This document shows positions 1 through 13,790 of a stretch of 64,000 nucleotides of DNA, piece by piece (the first letter of the stretch is position 1; every line of letters begins with the position of its first letter). Position numbers and translations under genes: made by a program. The notes beneath the pieces were generated by a model. The model was given only the letters and a program-made list of their open reading frames with translations, was not told where the DNA came from and searched no databases. This stretch comes from Thamnaconus septentrionalis (taxonomy: Eukaryota > Chordata > Actinopteri > Tetraodontiformes > Monacanthidae), in contig CM020517.1 of the NCBI GenBank assembly GCA_009823395.1, positions 10,071,501 through 10,135,500 of the forward strand. The letters are read 5' to 3'.

Positions 1-1737
1 TGAACAGTTTATTTGCTCGGAGCCGCAGGACGTTTCTGCCGTTTGTTTGCTTGTGCGAGCCGAAGCCATACACAATTCCAGTTCGCCTGAGGATGAAGCG
101 AGAGGGCTCCATTCGGGTGAGCGGTAATGAATGTCAGCGTATCACAACTTGGGCATGCAGGGTGTGAGTGTTTGCGCTTCACGGTGTTGTGTGGGTGTTA
201 CAAATAGTCCCGGGTGCTGCTGCAGGATGACTCATACAAATACTGAATGAGACGGCACTCAGTAATCGTCTCCGTCCATCCCTCCGTACCGGCTTCCCTC
301 TGCTCGGGGAGGGCCAGTCAGGGGAGAGGCAGAAGGGACGGCTCAGGATTCCTTGAAAGTGTCACCCGATGACTATCAAAATGCTTAAAAGACGCACCAA
401 CCGCCACCCACCCTCTGATAGGGTTTCCACAGCATTATTCGAAGCCCAGAATGCAGAACAATTGGAGACATCATTTTACAGGACTGATGGATGAATGGAT
501 AGACATTTAGAATTATGGGGGAATTTAACGCTTCGGTTCAAAATGTTCTTTTAATGCCGTTTTAGTCCTCCCATTTTGCAGGAAGCTCCTCATTCATCTG
601 CACAATAATCTACTATGTTTAACTGTAACATTTTCCTTTTTTTTTTTTTAGCCATTAATGAACAGCAAAGTGCACAAAACTAATAATTCATCCATAACCG
701 TTGGATCAGATTGCACGATTTGCATTCCATTAATAAACATGGAACGGTACAGGAAATGGCGCAAAGATGATATGCATCATTAATTGCTCTTTTACATCTA
801 CTCTTTATTCCCTCCATAAAAGAAGTTGGATCAAATCCCGAGATGGGTAATGTGTAAAAGACTTGCATGTATGTTTTCTCTCAACTGTGCTCTGTTCTGA
901 GTCCAGACACCCACCCAACAGATGCTACCAAACAGAGCAGTTGCTAGGAAGATGTGGCCTTGCAGTGCATTAATTATCTTTGGCAAGTTGCAGCATGAGC
1001 TTCTGTCTGTGTCCATCGCGCTGCTGGACATTAGTCAAGGCCACCCGTCCAATGACAGGGTTTTTTATGCATGGTGTATGTGTGCGACGTGGGGGTACCA
1101 ATGCTGAATCGTTTTTCCATACCAGAAGTGCAAAAGCATAAAAAAATTTTTTTTTAAAAAGTGGATGGAGGAAAGTGTTTAAATTTTTAATGTCTTTGCT
1201 ACCCTCACACAGGCAAGCAGATGGAGACAGAGGAATTGGTCTGAAACCCAAAATGCCAAAGAGGGCTGATATTTCCTATTTGCTGTCTCTCTATTAGATG
1301 CACAGAAGAGAGAGAGCTGCTAATGCATTTAAATGAGAACGAGTAATAAAGACCTTTACCGGAGACCTCCTTTGAGAGCGCCCCGACTATGAAAAAGCAG
1401 ATTTAGGGGGAAATTATTAATGTAGACTCCTCATGGTTTGTGCTTTGGTTTCAGGTATGAGTTGCATTTGAGTTTGAGTCAAAGTGACTGAGGTTCCTGT
1501 TTTGTCTTGTGTGACTTTGAAGACGCCAACTGAACATCAATGGTGCTTTGAAAATATAATTGAACAGGTTGCGTTGAAATCAAAGCCAACAAAACTGGCA
1601 AACGCAACGATTTGCTTTCAACGTATTTTTCAAACAGCAAGTGTCTTAAAACATAAGTAAAACTGAGACAATCTCGAAAGGTACTAGCTGGCATGAAAGA
1701 ATCCGGATCTTAAAGGAGATTTTTGAAGCGACTTTGT
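1..1737. other. Non-coding stretch, probably intron of the serine-rich gene
   Basis: This stretch follows the splice donor of the large minus-strand exon, so it should be intron or contain small downstream exons. I found no segment with both a convincing acceptor and a coding-like frame. It is AT-rich with short homopolymer runs, for example the T tract near 640-650 and the A/T tract near 1,140-1,160. Confidence 0.4.
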
Positions 1738-1743
1738 ACTCAC
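1738..1743 (-). promoter_or_regulatory. Splice donor of the serine-rich exon
   Basis: On the minus strand the sequence GTGAGT directly follows codon ACT. It matches the vertebrate donor consensus and leaves the reading frame in phase 0. Reading through adds only 19 residues before a stop, which supports splicing rather than a single-exon gene. Confidence 0.7.
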
Positions 1744-3441
1744 AGTCATGTTCACGGCCCGCGGTAATGAGGTAGACCTGTAGGACATTTTGGGATATCC
1801 CTCTGGCCAGGTGAAGACAGGACAGGGGGTGCTCCGTCCACCGAGAGTCGGTAGGGGAGGCGGAGAAGGATCGTAACCACTGAGCGTAACTTTCTTCTCC
1901 TTCTCCCGCCCTCTTTCCATTCTTCTGTCTTTCTCCCAGCTTGGCTTTTCAGTCCCTTTATCATTTTTCTTCGATTTCTCCACTCCCCTGTCTCTCTCCC
2001 AATGGCTCTCCTTCCTCTTCTCCCTTTCCCTCCCTCGCTCGACAGACTTCTCCAGCCCTTTCTCAGTCCTCTCCTTCCCCAGGGTGCCATTAGCCACCAG
2101 TTCATCAATCCGCCTCACTCGATCAATGTCCGTCTCCAGGTAGAGTCTCCCAGAGGAGGGCTTCTGTGTCTGGATTTTAGCACATGGCTCCGGGTTGCGC
2201 TCCGGGTACGAGTGAATTTCCCCTTTTACTTTCCTCAACAACTCCTCAGGCTCCAGAACCTTGCAGATGGGTACTGTCTTGCTCCACTGGTGGATGGAGC
2301 TGGTGATGTCCTTCGTATCGCACTCCTCGATGGTCTGGAGGTTGGAGTTTGTCGGGCTGTACCACAGATTGGTTGCAGACGAGGATGACAGTGGAGGCAG
2401 GTTTGGCGGAGCTGAAGAATGGAGCGAGGTTGCCAGTGGCGGGTGGGACGGGGTCGACGGCGGAGGCGGCGGAGGGGACGGGTAGCGGTGTCTGAGGGTT
2501 GTTTGCTGCTTTGGGGTGCCATTGCTGGTTTTCAAGACCCTGACACTCACCTCGTTCAGAAACTGCGAGAACTTGCGCCTGTCCTCAGGCTTCTTCTCCC
2601 AGCCCACAGCTGGAGAGTTCTTGCCCAGGCTGGATAAGGACAAACTTGGCGTTTCTGCATCTTTCTTTGGCACTGTGGGAGCGTTTGCAGATGTACAACC
2701 ACCTCTACCTTCAGCTTTTGAAGCAGGACGAGTAAAAATAAGGTTTTGGTAAATTACTTCAGGCTCATCCACAGCAGCAGCAGACGTCTGGTTGGTGGTA
2801 AAGGACTTTTCATTTTCCCCTGATGCATCCTTGCTTTCTTGCTTAACAGGAGTCCTAAGCAGGCACGTGGCCCCTGAGCTCCAGCTATTAGTGTCCCAAC
2901 TTCCGTCATCATCACTAGAGCTTCCATTGCGGCTCAGCAGGCTCGGGCTAATACTCCTATCACTTGGGCCGGGACTTGGGTTGTCCAAGCTGACCAACGA
3001 TCGTCTCTTTGTGCGAGAAATTGATCCTCTCAGGCTGCACAAAGTGTCCTTTAAGCTAGGCAAAGACCCTCTCAGAGAAGGCAAAGATCCCTGGAGGCTT
3101 GGAATGGATCCATGTAGGCTAGAAAGGGAACTTTTGGGGCTTTGGCTTGTGGAGTTTGGCAGGCTGGAAAGGGAACCCTTTAGTAAGGGTGAGGACTGGC
3201 GCCGCAGTGGTGGTTCCTCTTCTTGGTCGCTGTAAGGTCCAGAGAAGACTGGGCAGGACGCAGTCGAAGAGCAGGACCCACGATCCTGCCGAGTGGAGGC
3301 CGTCCTGGATCTTGGTTGGCGCCGCAAAGTAGCCATGTCCATCACCTCTTTCGCCCTTTTTTGCATGCTCTTTGAAGATCCTTTCTGCACGGACTCAAGC
3401 CTGAGACCATCATCCGAAATGGACACACACAAGTGAACCAT
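1744..3441 (-). CDS. Large coding exon of an unrecognised serine-rich protein (partial gene)
   Basis: An open frame of 566 codons runs from the ATG at 3,441 to a strong donor: the exon ends in phase 0 at 1,744 and is followed by GTGAGTAC. The ATG has a good context (G at -3, G at +4). The frame stays open 135 bases further upstream, but through a run of A residues that looks non-coding, so 3,441 is the likeliest start if this is the first coding exon. The protein begins with a compact stretch containing GLRLESVQK. It then has repeated G-S-(L/I)-x-S-L units (about residues 89-141), an acidic serine patch, a proline-rich tract, a conserved-looking stretch containing SIHQWSKTVP, and a Lys/Glu/Arg-rich stretch near residues 462-517. 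I see no enzyme motif, signal peptide or membrane segment; a cytoplasmic scaffold is only a guess. The position (upstream of dlk1, divergent) is that of BEGAIN in mammals, but the sequence does not look like BEGAIN to me. Later exons lie off the left edge. Confidence 0.7.
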
Positions 3442-5747
3442 GCCAGGCGGTGGAGCAGATTTCCAATGGTTTTTTTTTTTTGTCCTCTGTCCTCTTTGCC
3501 CAATTTCAATTGTCTGCCCTACTTGTGCAGTCCACCAACAGGGTAACCAAGCCGTGGTAGGGTGACACACTTTCACCCATCCAGTTCAGTACACACTGAC
3601 ACCCCAGAGCGGACGGAGCAGGATAGGCATTTGTCAACAAAACCTAATCATTCACCCTGAACATGCTAATGTCAATTCTATTTTTTTTCTGTATTTAGAA
3701 TGCAGAATAGCTCAGCCGCTGATGAACCAGGACTTCATCAGTAATTTATTTGTTTATTGACAGGGATGGTGTGGCAGAGCAGCTGGATATTCAGGTCAGA
3801 GATATTGACCACAGCTACCACAGGCATCAAAGTGGCCAAAGATCGAACAGCCACACATAGTATGACATTGTCAGTAGTATATGTTTTTCTTTTTCTTTGT
3901 TGCCCTTTTGTTTGTGTATTAGCTTAAAACAGTGCGTTCAGTCAAATTATTGTATCCCCAAAGACACACGTCTTATGATCTTATTAATTTGTCGCTCCTA
4001 CAAATTCTATTTCATCCCAGGGCTCCTTTCACACAGGTGGTTTTGGTTGCAAAGGCAGCAGCTGGTGCCTCTTGACGAAGATGAAAAGGAGCCGCCCAGG
4101 CAGATGCCATGCGGACCAAACAGGCACGGATCTGTCAGTGGCAACAGATCTCCAACTGAAAGACAAATTACAGCTGGGACAGATCTTCAGAGTGCTACAA
4201 CTTCATGACCTGAGAAGCATTACTTTGTTGGAAATAGCACTACTCACTGAGTTTTAGTCATTTCTGGTCGTTGGTGGTTCATATGATTTAAAAAAAAAAA
4301 AAAAAAAATCTAATTCAGGAAACAAAAGAATTTGATTCAAACAACTGGCTGTGGCACCAATCTACTAGGACACTACTGTATAATGTCTGATATTGAATTC
4401 AAGTGTAAATGTTTTGCTGACCCCTTTTAAATTCTGGGCTCGCCATTGAGAAAGGATTGCCTGAACTAATTAGACTATCAAATTTCATGACTAGTCATAA
4501 TTTTTGAAAGATGAACAGGGATTAGCACGATAATATTAACCCTTCCATACAACAGCTTCAGCATTAAGGCTGCTCAGGCTGGAAATGGCAGGATTTACCC
4601 AGCGGCAGTAATTAATTCTTTGTTCTTTTATTCCACCTCTTAGCTCTGTTTTTTTTTTTTTTAAATTTCCTATACTAAGACTTCCTGCAAACTGTGCAGG
4701 ACTGATTACCACACGGAGTAGGAAGTGAGCGCAAACAGGCAGAGTGGGCTGCCCGCTGTGAGGGAGTCGTGTGAAGCGACTCTTCAAGGCAGATGGCGTG
4801 ACCCCCGTCCCCCCTTTTTTTTTTTTTTTAGAGGAACACTGTCTACAGCTGGTCCCTCTTTGATAAGCTGCAAAAAGACGAGTGTGAACGAGGAGAGTAA
4901 TGAGTAGCAACGGTGGCACGGGAGGCCAGGGAAGACCACACATCGGATCGGAGCCGAGAAACACGAGATTAGTTGTGCTTCCCACCTCTGAAGGAACCCT
5001 TAAAATTCTAGTCAGTGATTCTGAATGAAGTGAAGACTTCTTTGTCCGCCAGACATTAGATCATTTGCATTATTTAGTGCTCTAATCAGTGTAAATTAGA
5101 TGACTCAAATTGTCTCCGTGCATCCCTGTGCGTCTTTCCAATAGGTCATATTTTATTGCTCATCTCTCCATTAAGGCCGAGTCGATGGAGGCGGCAGTTC
5201 ATCTTTGCTACGAACAAATTAGCCGTGCTGTAGTTACACAGTACTGATTAGGTTGTAACTGATGTCTTGCAAAAGCATGTCAAAGCACGTTACAACGGCG
5301 GACCCCTTCATCCGACCGCAGCGACCGTCACATCAAGTCACTTTACACCTTGACTGGGTTTTTGCCTTGATTTGACCATCGGCTAATGACAGCCTCACAC
5401 TACCTGCATGGACTCTGGGCTAAATAGTGTTTGAAACACGGGGAGAAGCAAATCTCAACATATACCTCACACTATACAGCCACAATAAACTTGTCAGCAG
5501 CAAGTCAATGACAGGCTGAACAGTAGGGCCTCGTTTTTGCAAATTCAATGAAAGGCACCTCGGACAGTAAATCTGACCTCCTGCACAAGCTTGTTTGAGC
5601 TTCTTTCCATTCCTGTTTCAGAAAGAAGATAAGAAACAACAAATCCAACCTACAAGAAAAGTGTATTTTTATATGCATGTCGAGTGTAAGTTCGTCTATA
5701 TGTGTGATAGTTTGGTCAAACACCAGGGGGAGACTGATGAATTTAAT

Positions 5748-5761
5748 TTTACCATGGCAAC
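5748..5761. promoter_or_regulatory. RFX X-box-like site
   Basis: TTTACCATGGCAAC differs from the palindromic RFX consensus (GTTRCCATGGYAAC type) only at its first base. It lies alone in intergenic DNA, so the assignment rests on sequence match only. Confidence 0.3.
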
Positions 5762-8686
5762 TGGCTTATCTTGAGACTTTTTTTTTTTCCAACAACCAAA
5801 AGCTACGATTATCTTAAACTGTATTTTGAACTACAATTGAGTTGAAAAATAATTTTATAGGTCATCAAATAGAAAATGTATTCATTTGGGGCGTTTCTGA
5901 ACCAAAAAAAAAAAAAAAACAGCTTTGCAGGCTTTTTCTGTAAAAGTTAACTTGAACATGATGATAACAATAATAATAATAATGCAATCAGACGCAGCAA
6001 CACAAGTAGCCCTCAGCCCTTTGACTCGCAAATGCTGGTTCCGCTAATAAGATCTTTGCTGACTTACCATTTCCTCTGAGTACATCCATCCCAGAAGCCA
6101 GAGCCAATGAAACAAAAAGATCAGATGCCTTGTGTCTCCATTTCAAGCTTCCGCATGATGAACTCTTTCGAGATAAGCTCTGACATTCCGCTAACAAACT
6201 GCAAGCAAAAATTGGAGTTTTGCATTTCAGACATCTCTGCAGTATCCTAGTTTAGCTAAGCACAATACTGCAATAATGACAACTAAAATAAAAGCAGTAC
6301 AAACAAAATTAGTCTATAAAAACATTTGCACTTGATACAGACAGGGCTGCTGAGCTATTCTGTTTGCCATAATCAATAGATTTTATATTTTATTTGTGTT
6401 TATTGGCCTACACCAATCTGCAATAGGAGCTACTGCCAGCTTTTTGCAAGGCAAACACGCTGAAGTCAGCTTGGATTAATAGAGATGAGATGAATCCTGC
6501 CAAAACACCCTGCTGTGAGAATATCAACCATCAAACACTCACGTTTTTTTGTTTGTTTGTTTTTAATGGAAACAGTCCCTGTAAAATCCCTGTTTTGTAT
6601 TGCCTTGGAATAACCCACATAATCTTTTCATCTCACAACATCTCACAAACTGAACATGTGAAGGAAACACAACAGACCCATAAAAAATGTCAGCAGCAGC
6701 CCCAGCGAGTATATGGAGACATACGGCTGCGACAGGCACTATTTTTTATTCCCATGTCAAGGAGCGCCCTGCAGTTCGGCATCTTTTTCATTTAGGGGGG
6801 GCAAAATGGACAGCAAGTGTCGGTAAATTGAGACAAATTGTGCGTTTCAACCTTGAAAGCGCTGGCAGACGACGCGCTGGGTCAGACCGCTTTGATGGAA
6901 ACATGCCAGCGGTCACGCATGACTGTGGACGCGCATAAACACGGGGAAACACGTGCTCAAAGCGCAGCGTGTGCATGCAGAGTGCGCCATTAATTTTCTC
7001 TGTGAAATTACAGGCGTCCTTTGTTTATATATGCAACACTGCCCTCCAGTGGTCACAGCTGGTAAAGTTAACATGGATTTCTTTCTTTTCTTTTCCTCCC
7101 TCCGATATTTTATCTGGGGAGTCAACTGTTGTGTCATTTCTAGTTCCGGTGGGTGTTTAATTTTTGTTGGAAACTTTTAGAAACGTTGGCAAGGTCTTGC
7201 CATTGGACACCCGTGACAAACGTCCATCCATTTTCCAGCATATCCAAATCCAAACTCGTGTAAATCTTTAAAACATTTGTTGTGAAGAATAATTAGGACA
7301 TCACTTTGAAGAAATGTCTCAGTCTGGTTGATGCTGGTTGAAAAAGTATTACAGTAGTAGTAGTAGTAGTACAGCACAAGAAAAACACACACAAACACAC
7401 AAAACATGATCGGAGAAATCAAAATCCAGAAAGGTGCTGACGAGAGACGAGGACTTTTAAGATCAAACTACCAAGCGAATGTCTGAACCAACTCTTTCTC
7501 TAGCGGCTGCAAATGAGGTCAAACATAACGTATATTTGTACCCCCCGCTGTCTTTTCCTGGCAGCAACGTGAAGGGAAAAGGGCCCATTACAGCATCGTT
7601 AGCATTAATTATCCATGGAGAATAGCTAGCTCTGCGGGAGCTTCTTTCTAATTATCCACCTTAAAGAGACATAAAAATCGGCTTGAGAATCAATTCCTGA
7701 AGTCCATCTTCCCTGCGGTACTAGATGACACACAGGTCAAGCTGACTGTTGCATCTATTTATCCATTAATTTATACACCAGCAAAACACTGACGTGCACT
7801 CTTAAGCTATTAGCTGTCTGTTAAAGAAATACTAAATACACAGCATAATCCCTAATCGAACAAATAACAGTCAAATTGGTCCATATTTGTATTAGAATCC
7901 GGAATCATAAGCCTGAACTGGAAAGTTCGGTAGTTAGGTGAGACTCAAACTTAATGCGTTTTTGCAGATTTAATCTACAGTATAAAAAAGTACCACAAAA
8001 TCATACTTTGATGTTTTGCCATTATTTGAGGCAATTTTACGCATTAGGTTTCAATAACAGTTTGGCATTTACACGTTTTATGTGAAACACCAAGATAAGT
8101 GTCTCGTTCCAGATGAAATAGATGAAGGAGTAAATGGTGGCACTCTGATGAGTAAATATCACATCCACATCTACAAGGATTAGGGCTTCCACTGAACAGA
8201 AACTAATGAGGAGCTTTGTGTGGGCAAAGACAGATAGGAAAAAAAGAAAGTGCAATGCTATGAATGTGAATTGAAAACACTTTAAATTTCCACAATGTTA
8301 TTGTTGGACCACTAAACACATTGTTATTTGCCTGTTGTCATCTGCAGGCTCGGTCTCGTCTGTAAATAGAGCAAAAGAAAAGACAGATGGCGGCTGAGCC
8401 CGAGACGATGAGAGAAAGTCGGCGGTTTTCGTGGACGGCCAGTGTTTGTTTGTTCAAACAAAATTGGGACGTCAATGCAACTCCCAGTTGCCGTGGCTAC
8501 AGCAGATCCTCTCTGTGACATCCGTCCAGTGGTATGGCGGCTGGTGCGCGGCCACACAGGGGCCAATTATCTCTCGCTGGCTCTCCGTCCGCTCTACATG
8601 GATATTTTAACTTGAGACCATAGGATGTAATTGCGCAGATTACAAGAACGTTGGCGGAATGGGAACGAGGGAAGATGAAGAGCGAG

Positions 8687-8716
8687 CGGCGGCGGCAGCG
8701 GCGGCGGCGGCGGCTT
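8687..8716. repeat. (GGC)n trinucleotide repeat
   Basis: A short GC-rich run of GGC units interrupted once by AGC. It has no coding context that I can support. Confidence 0.8.
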
Positions 8717-11174
8717 GTCAATGAACTGCATGTCAAATGAGCCGATTACTTTTCAGAGGGGTTTGATGTAAAAGAAGAATTTTTCCTAAATTGAGAGCTT
8801 CTGAATGATCATGGACTGAGACATTGTGTCAAAAATGGAGCTGCACATTCCAATTCCACTTCTGGCTTGAGAATTTTTCAAAGCTGAACCCAAACAGATA
8901 ATCATAGCCTTTGTGTGCTTTTTCTTACATTAGATGTATTACATGTGCATTAAGGCGGAAATTCTGTTTGATGATAAAAGCGCAAGTGGAGTCCTGCAGT
9001 TAACAGATTAGCAAGGAACAAAGGTCGTTATTACCATAACAGGGAACTAATAATGGCACAGAACTATATAAGAACGCATTTGAAGCGTTGCTTTATATAT
9101 ATGCATCTGAAAACTTACTTGAAATGGGAATTGCAGCTTCATTCTTTTGATATTCCCCACATTTAAAAGACAAATTGATAAAAAAAAGAAAAAAAAAGAG
9201 GCTGATTTGAAAGTTCGTGCTCGTCTTTAAACTGACAAACGGCGTCAGCATTATTACATAGCTGTCAGTGTATTAAAACACAGTACTGGGCAGATATTAA
9301 CTAACACATTGAAGTGTCAGTGCAATCATCTCAGTGACAGTTTAATAGAAATTACACGTCACATTTTGACAGTTTCTAAGATGTTGGCCTCGGAGAAAAA
9401 GACTCATTTCGAGGAGAGGCTTTTGCTTTAGGCGGCCGTCTGTAAATCAGCGGCTCGAGGAGAGGAAATCTAAAAGGAGTGGCTGTGAGAGCCGGACGCC
9501 TAAACTATTAACCTCTAACTGAAGGCTGGATGTCTTGGGTTTGCCTTTTGGCTCGACAGACATTCAGACACGTTTGTATAAGACGTGAAACGTGGAGCAG
9601 CATTGACAGCAACATAAGTCACCTCAAGCATGACATACAGCATATTGTGGATCCATACAACTGTTGAAAGGTTCATTTGTTTTGTCAAGTGAGGTAGTTA
9701 CACGACAACGATACTTCAAATTTCCAATTTCCTGCAGGTCGGAACATAGAGGGGAACTCAAAACAGTCAGAAAGTCTTCAAGTGAGGAATAAACTGTCAA
9801 CACTGAGAGGAGAGGAAATACACTGTTCAATGAGAATGTTAGCGCTAAATGTAAATGTGGCCTATTCAATGACAATCAAGCTATTTCAACTGATAAAAGA
9901 GGGAGGGATAAAAAACTACTTCAGTTAAAAAAAAAAACCTCCAGACTGAACACGGTTGTTAACAACACCCAGAAAGGGCCGGAGTTGATGAGGCGAGGCG
10001 GCTCTTTAACCTTCCCCCCGCGGTTCCGCCCTCTAATGAGTCCCGCTGGGCGGAGCCTTACGAGCGGACCCCCTGCCGTGAGAGCTGACAACGCAGATCC
10101 GAGATGCACAGGGGCGGGGGGGGGGTGGACGATGCACATCGCACAGACGCCAGGCCTGCCTGAGAAATGCTGCTGGCGGGACGCTCAGTGTGGACAGACC
10201 CCAGCGGGGTCTCCCACCCTCTTATCTCATAAACAGTCCTCCGCCCCCCCACTTCTTCCATCTTTTTAACAGCTGCAGGGCCAAGCGCCGTCGACCACCA
10301 TTTTTTTTGTTCCTCAAAACGACCTTCCTTGGAGCATCAAATGTACCAGACTGTCCCAATCTAAAAACACCCGCGCTTTTCCTATTGACGGCTGTAGGAG
10401 GTTCGTCATCGTCTTCTCAGGCTTGTTGATCCGCCTGATGCAAGAGAACGTGGCAAGCGGCGTCTCTTCCCACTGTTGAAGAGCGTTCAGTATTCGAGTC
10501 CACAAAGGAGGCACGATTCCCCCCAAGGAAACACACCTCCGAGCACACGGCTCCAAGGAGGACAGAACCTTCAGACTGTGGGTGTGAAGTCAAATAGCTG
10601 AAATGTTCTTTCTTCCCGAGATGACGGCATGAAAGAAAAAAAAGAAAAGAAAGGTGTCCGCTGAGAGCGAGAAAGATTGACAGAGATTTTCTTGTGAGAT
10701 ATGAGAAGGCAAACATCCCAATTTTCACCGGTTAGACAAGTCTTTATTGGCAGCAAGCAGTAAAAAAAGGGAGGGATCAAGTGCAGAATCCTGATGAAGC
10801 TGCACTTGGCGTTGCTCTTGCTCTAAATTTGCAACACTTCTTGGGGAAAGTGTTACCAGGAGCTGTCGTGGCTCTTCCATGTTGATCTGGACGTCGTCTT
10901 TTCAGACGAGTCCGTCGAAGTTGAACGTCCAATTAAATGCGGCCAATCAGCCATCACCCTGGCTCCTGATTAGTTGCCAGCCTATATTTGTTTGTGATCC
11001 GCCCTCGGGGCTCTGATGGATCAGCAGGAGAAACACATGCACTGTGCACCGTGCACTGACAACCTGCGAACACTTGTGCACAATTAGGAAAAAAAAAGAA
11101 TGCCATTTTCCTTACGATAGTGGAGTTGTCTGTTAAACACAATGATTTCGCACACGTTGCGAATGAAGCTGGGA

Positions 11175-11177
<3 letters not shown>

Positions 11178-11235
<58 letters not shown>
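11178..11235. repeat. (TG)n microsatellite
   Basis: About 29 uninterrupted TG units, read directly. Confidence 0.95.
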
Positions 11236-11236
<1 letters not shown>

Positions 11237-11444
11237 CTAGACCAAAGCAAGGTCACACTAATCAGAAGTCAGATTTTATGGTGAGCTCCATAATTGCATA
11301 CCACTGATTTTCTCGTTTTGTTCCTTTCAACACCGACATCTTCAGACTATCAGCCCTTAATTGCACTAGGACAGTTCTGAGGGCAGAGGAGAGCTCTTTT
11401 TTTCCCTACCCTTTTTAAAGTGGCCAAGAATTCATGAACAGTCC

Positions 11445-11640
11445 CTCTGTTTCCATTGCCCCTCGAAATGCGCAAAACCAAAATATTGCAATAGAAAACT
11501 GGTGATGGAAACGCCTAAACTTCGGAAAAACCTCTCAAATATCGCGAGAAAGGTTACGTTCGGACGGAGGAGGAGACGGAATATTTTTTACAAGTCATCA
11601 AGGAGAAAACCACAAAACTTTTCTGGACAGCAAACAAACG
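11445..11640 (+). mobile_element. Harbinger-type relic, copy 1 (internally deleted)
   Basis: It opens with a TTTCCATTGCC-like end and contains ATGGAAACGCCTAAACTTCGG, also present in the copies at 30.6 and 46.2 kb. It then jumps to a coding relic reading TEEETEYFLQVIKEK. That peptide resembles the Myb/SANT-like DNA-binding protein carried by fish Harbinger (PIF) transposons. Compared with the copy at 46.2 kb, the stretch between the repeat head and the coding relic is missing. The element is dead. Confidence 0.55.
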
Positions 11641-13773
11641 TAAACAGACAAAAGCAAACACTATAATGAGCAGCACCATACAGCATATAATCAGGTGGTA
11701 GCAATTACACGGGAAAGAGTCTCAGGTGGGGAGGGGAGAGGAGACATTGCTAGCTTCCAGAGCGACTCACAGTTCCTTCATCAAACTTCTCTGTGTCTGC
11801 GTACATGTCGGGGGTTGGGCTGGATCTCGCGGAGGTGCGATCTGTTAACGTTCGAGATCGCGCACTGCTAATGAAACCGACATGGCGTCATGGAGCCGCT
11901 CTGTTTCCCGGCAACGGGATGAAAGGATTATCAGCTATATCACGATTCTAATTAGGCGGCGTGTCAGTCAGAACCTCAACTGCCGTTTCGGCCACGGGGA
12001 AAGCAAATGAGGCACTCAGACAGACGTCGTCGTCGTCATCCAGCGGCTGCTCGCAGCGAGACCATCACGCTGCCTTAATTAAGTGGTGTGATCAATGCCG
12101 AATTAATAGCAATGCTATTGACGGTCTGGGGGAACATGCTAATTGTCTTTTCAATTGACAAAAAAAAACTCCTCAGTGATTTAATAACAACCTCTGTTAA
12201 TTTCCTTGACGACTTGTGTAAAAAAATAATAATAATAAAAAAAATCAATCGCTAAAAATCAAAATAAAATTTTTAATCAAGTCATGTATGAAATGTGTAG
12301 CCATAATGCAAACAACTCAATGGCTATGTGAGAAAAACAGGAAGTCAACTCAGCCTCAGCTAAATCTGGAAGGTGCGGAACATTGACAAGGTATCGGGAA
12401 AAAACATTCCATTGTCAATGTGGGCGACCGGAACAAGACGATGTGTTTGAAAAATGTATATGCTGTTCAGAAATAATCACATTTAAATTTTCAAGATTTG
12501 GTCCAAATATAGCTAGCATTGTTTCTCCCTTGGATGGGGGAGGAAGGGTCTTGTGCAGGACACCGTCACATCCCCATCGCTCCGCTCGAGCACTTCTTGA
12601 CACAGAGGCGCTGCTCTTTATCGCTGCCCCTGGAGTCCGAGGCTCAGAGCACCACGCCGGAGCCGAGCTTTTACTCAAAGAGCAGCGAGGCGCAATAAAG
12701 GCAGATCAAAGCGGCAGCGTCAATCCCGAACAGCTGTCACGTGCGCTTGTGTATCCAATAAAGCCAGCGCCGCTTGAAAGGGCCGTCTGCTTCCTCAATA
12801 GCTGTTTGTGCCTTTTCAAACGCTGCAATCTAATCCAATACTCTAATTAAACCATTAAGAAAGGTTTCCCTTTCCCTTAAATAGGATTAGAGTATGAAAA
12901 GAAGTAAGAGTCACCAAGAGGAATAAATATTACAGCATTAACTTGAATTCACTGCCGAATAAAGACCGTCACATCATGCCCAGCCTCCTTGACTCGAGGG
13001 TTCGACTTATGGAAGACATCCAGAGTGCGCAAACAATGAGTAATCATGTTATATCTTAAATATTGCTAAATCAGGACAAGGTGTCCGTAAAGATGCCGAC
13101 AGAGAATCTTGATTATCCAATGAAAGTTAAAAAAAAAAAAAAGTTTCCAATATCAAATTACGCCAACAAAAACTGTTCAAAATAAATGTTAACCAAGTTT
13201 TTTTTGTGTTGTTTTTGTTTGAACGTCGAGACTTCAAATGTGCAACTCCTCTTTTTCCTCCAGTGGATACAATCCTCACAGCGCTGGTGTGGGCTCCTCC
13301 ACTCTTCAAATTATTGGCGTAACAAACAAGGAGCGCTGACAGGCCGCACAGTGGGAGGCTCTGCCAAAAACAGGCGCCGCTCGCTGCGAGCATGAACATG
13401 ATCGCAGAGTCGGAAATAAGAGAAAACAACAAGTTCACCCGGAGAAAACGTTGGTTAAGTGCAGCGTTTGCCAGGGCTCAAATCTGTTGCGCCAACTGCA
13501 ATACCAACAAGGTCCAGCCGGAGCTTCTGCTAAACCGAGAAAAAAGTTATAAATAAAAACAAAACAAAAAAAAACACAAACAGATGACACTCAAGCAGTC
13601 CATAAGCTCGTCTAATTGATTCACAATCTGCAATCAAAGCCGTTTAAATAATAAAAGAAACAAATCTTTGAATTACATGGGAGGGGGGGGCTTTGGTTTG
13701 GTTTGGATGGAGCTGCTGTTTCCCATATTCCACCTGGCTGAAGGCTTTAACCTAGGAGAGGTATCATTAGTGT

Positions 13774-13790
13774 ACCCTTTGTGACATCAC
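13774..13790. repeat. Dispersed CTTTGTGAYRTCA motif, copy 1
   Basis: CCCTTTGTGACATCAC is shared with three other places in the window (about 14,850, 16,745 and 45,198). It is probably part of an old interspersed repeat. Confidence 0.4.

Noticed and set aside
1684..1737. Extension of the serine-rich frame past 1,744 to the stop
   Set aside because: The consensus donor GTGAGT at 1,743 makes read-through unlikely; the extra 19 residues look intronic.
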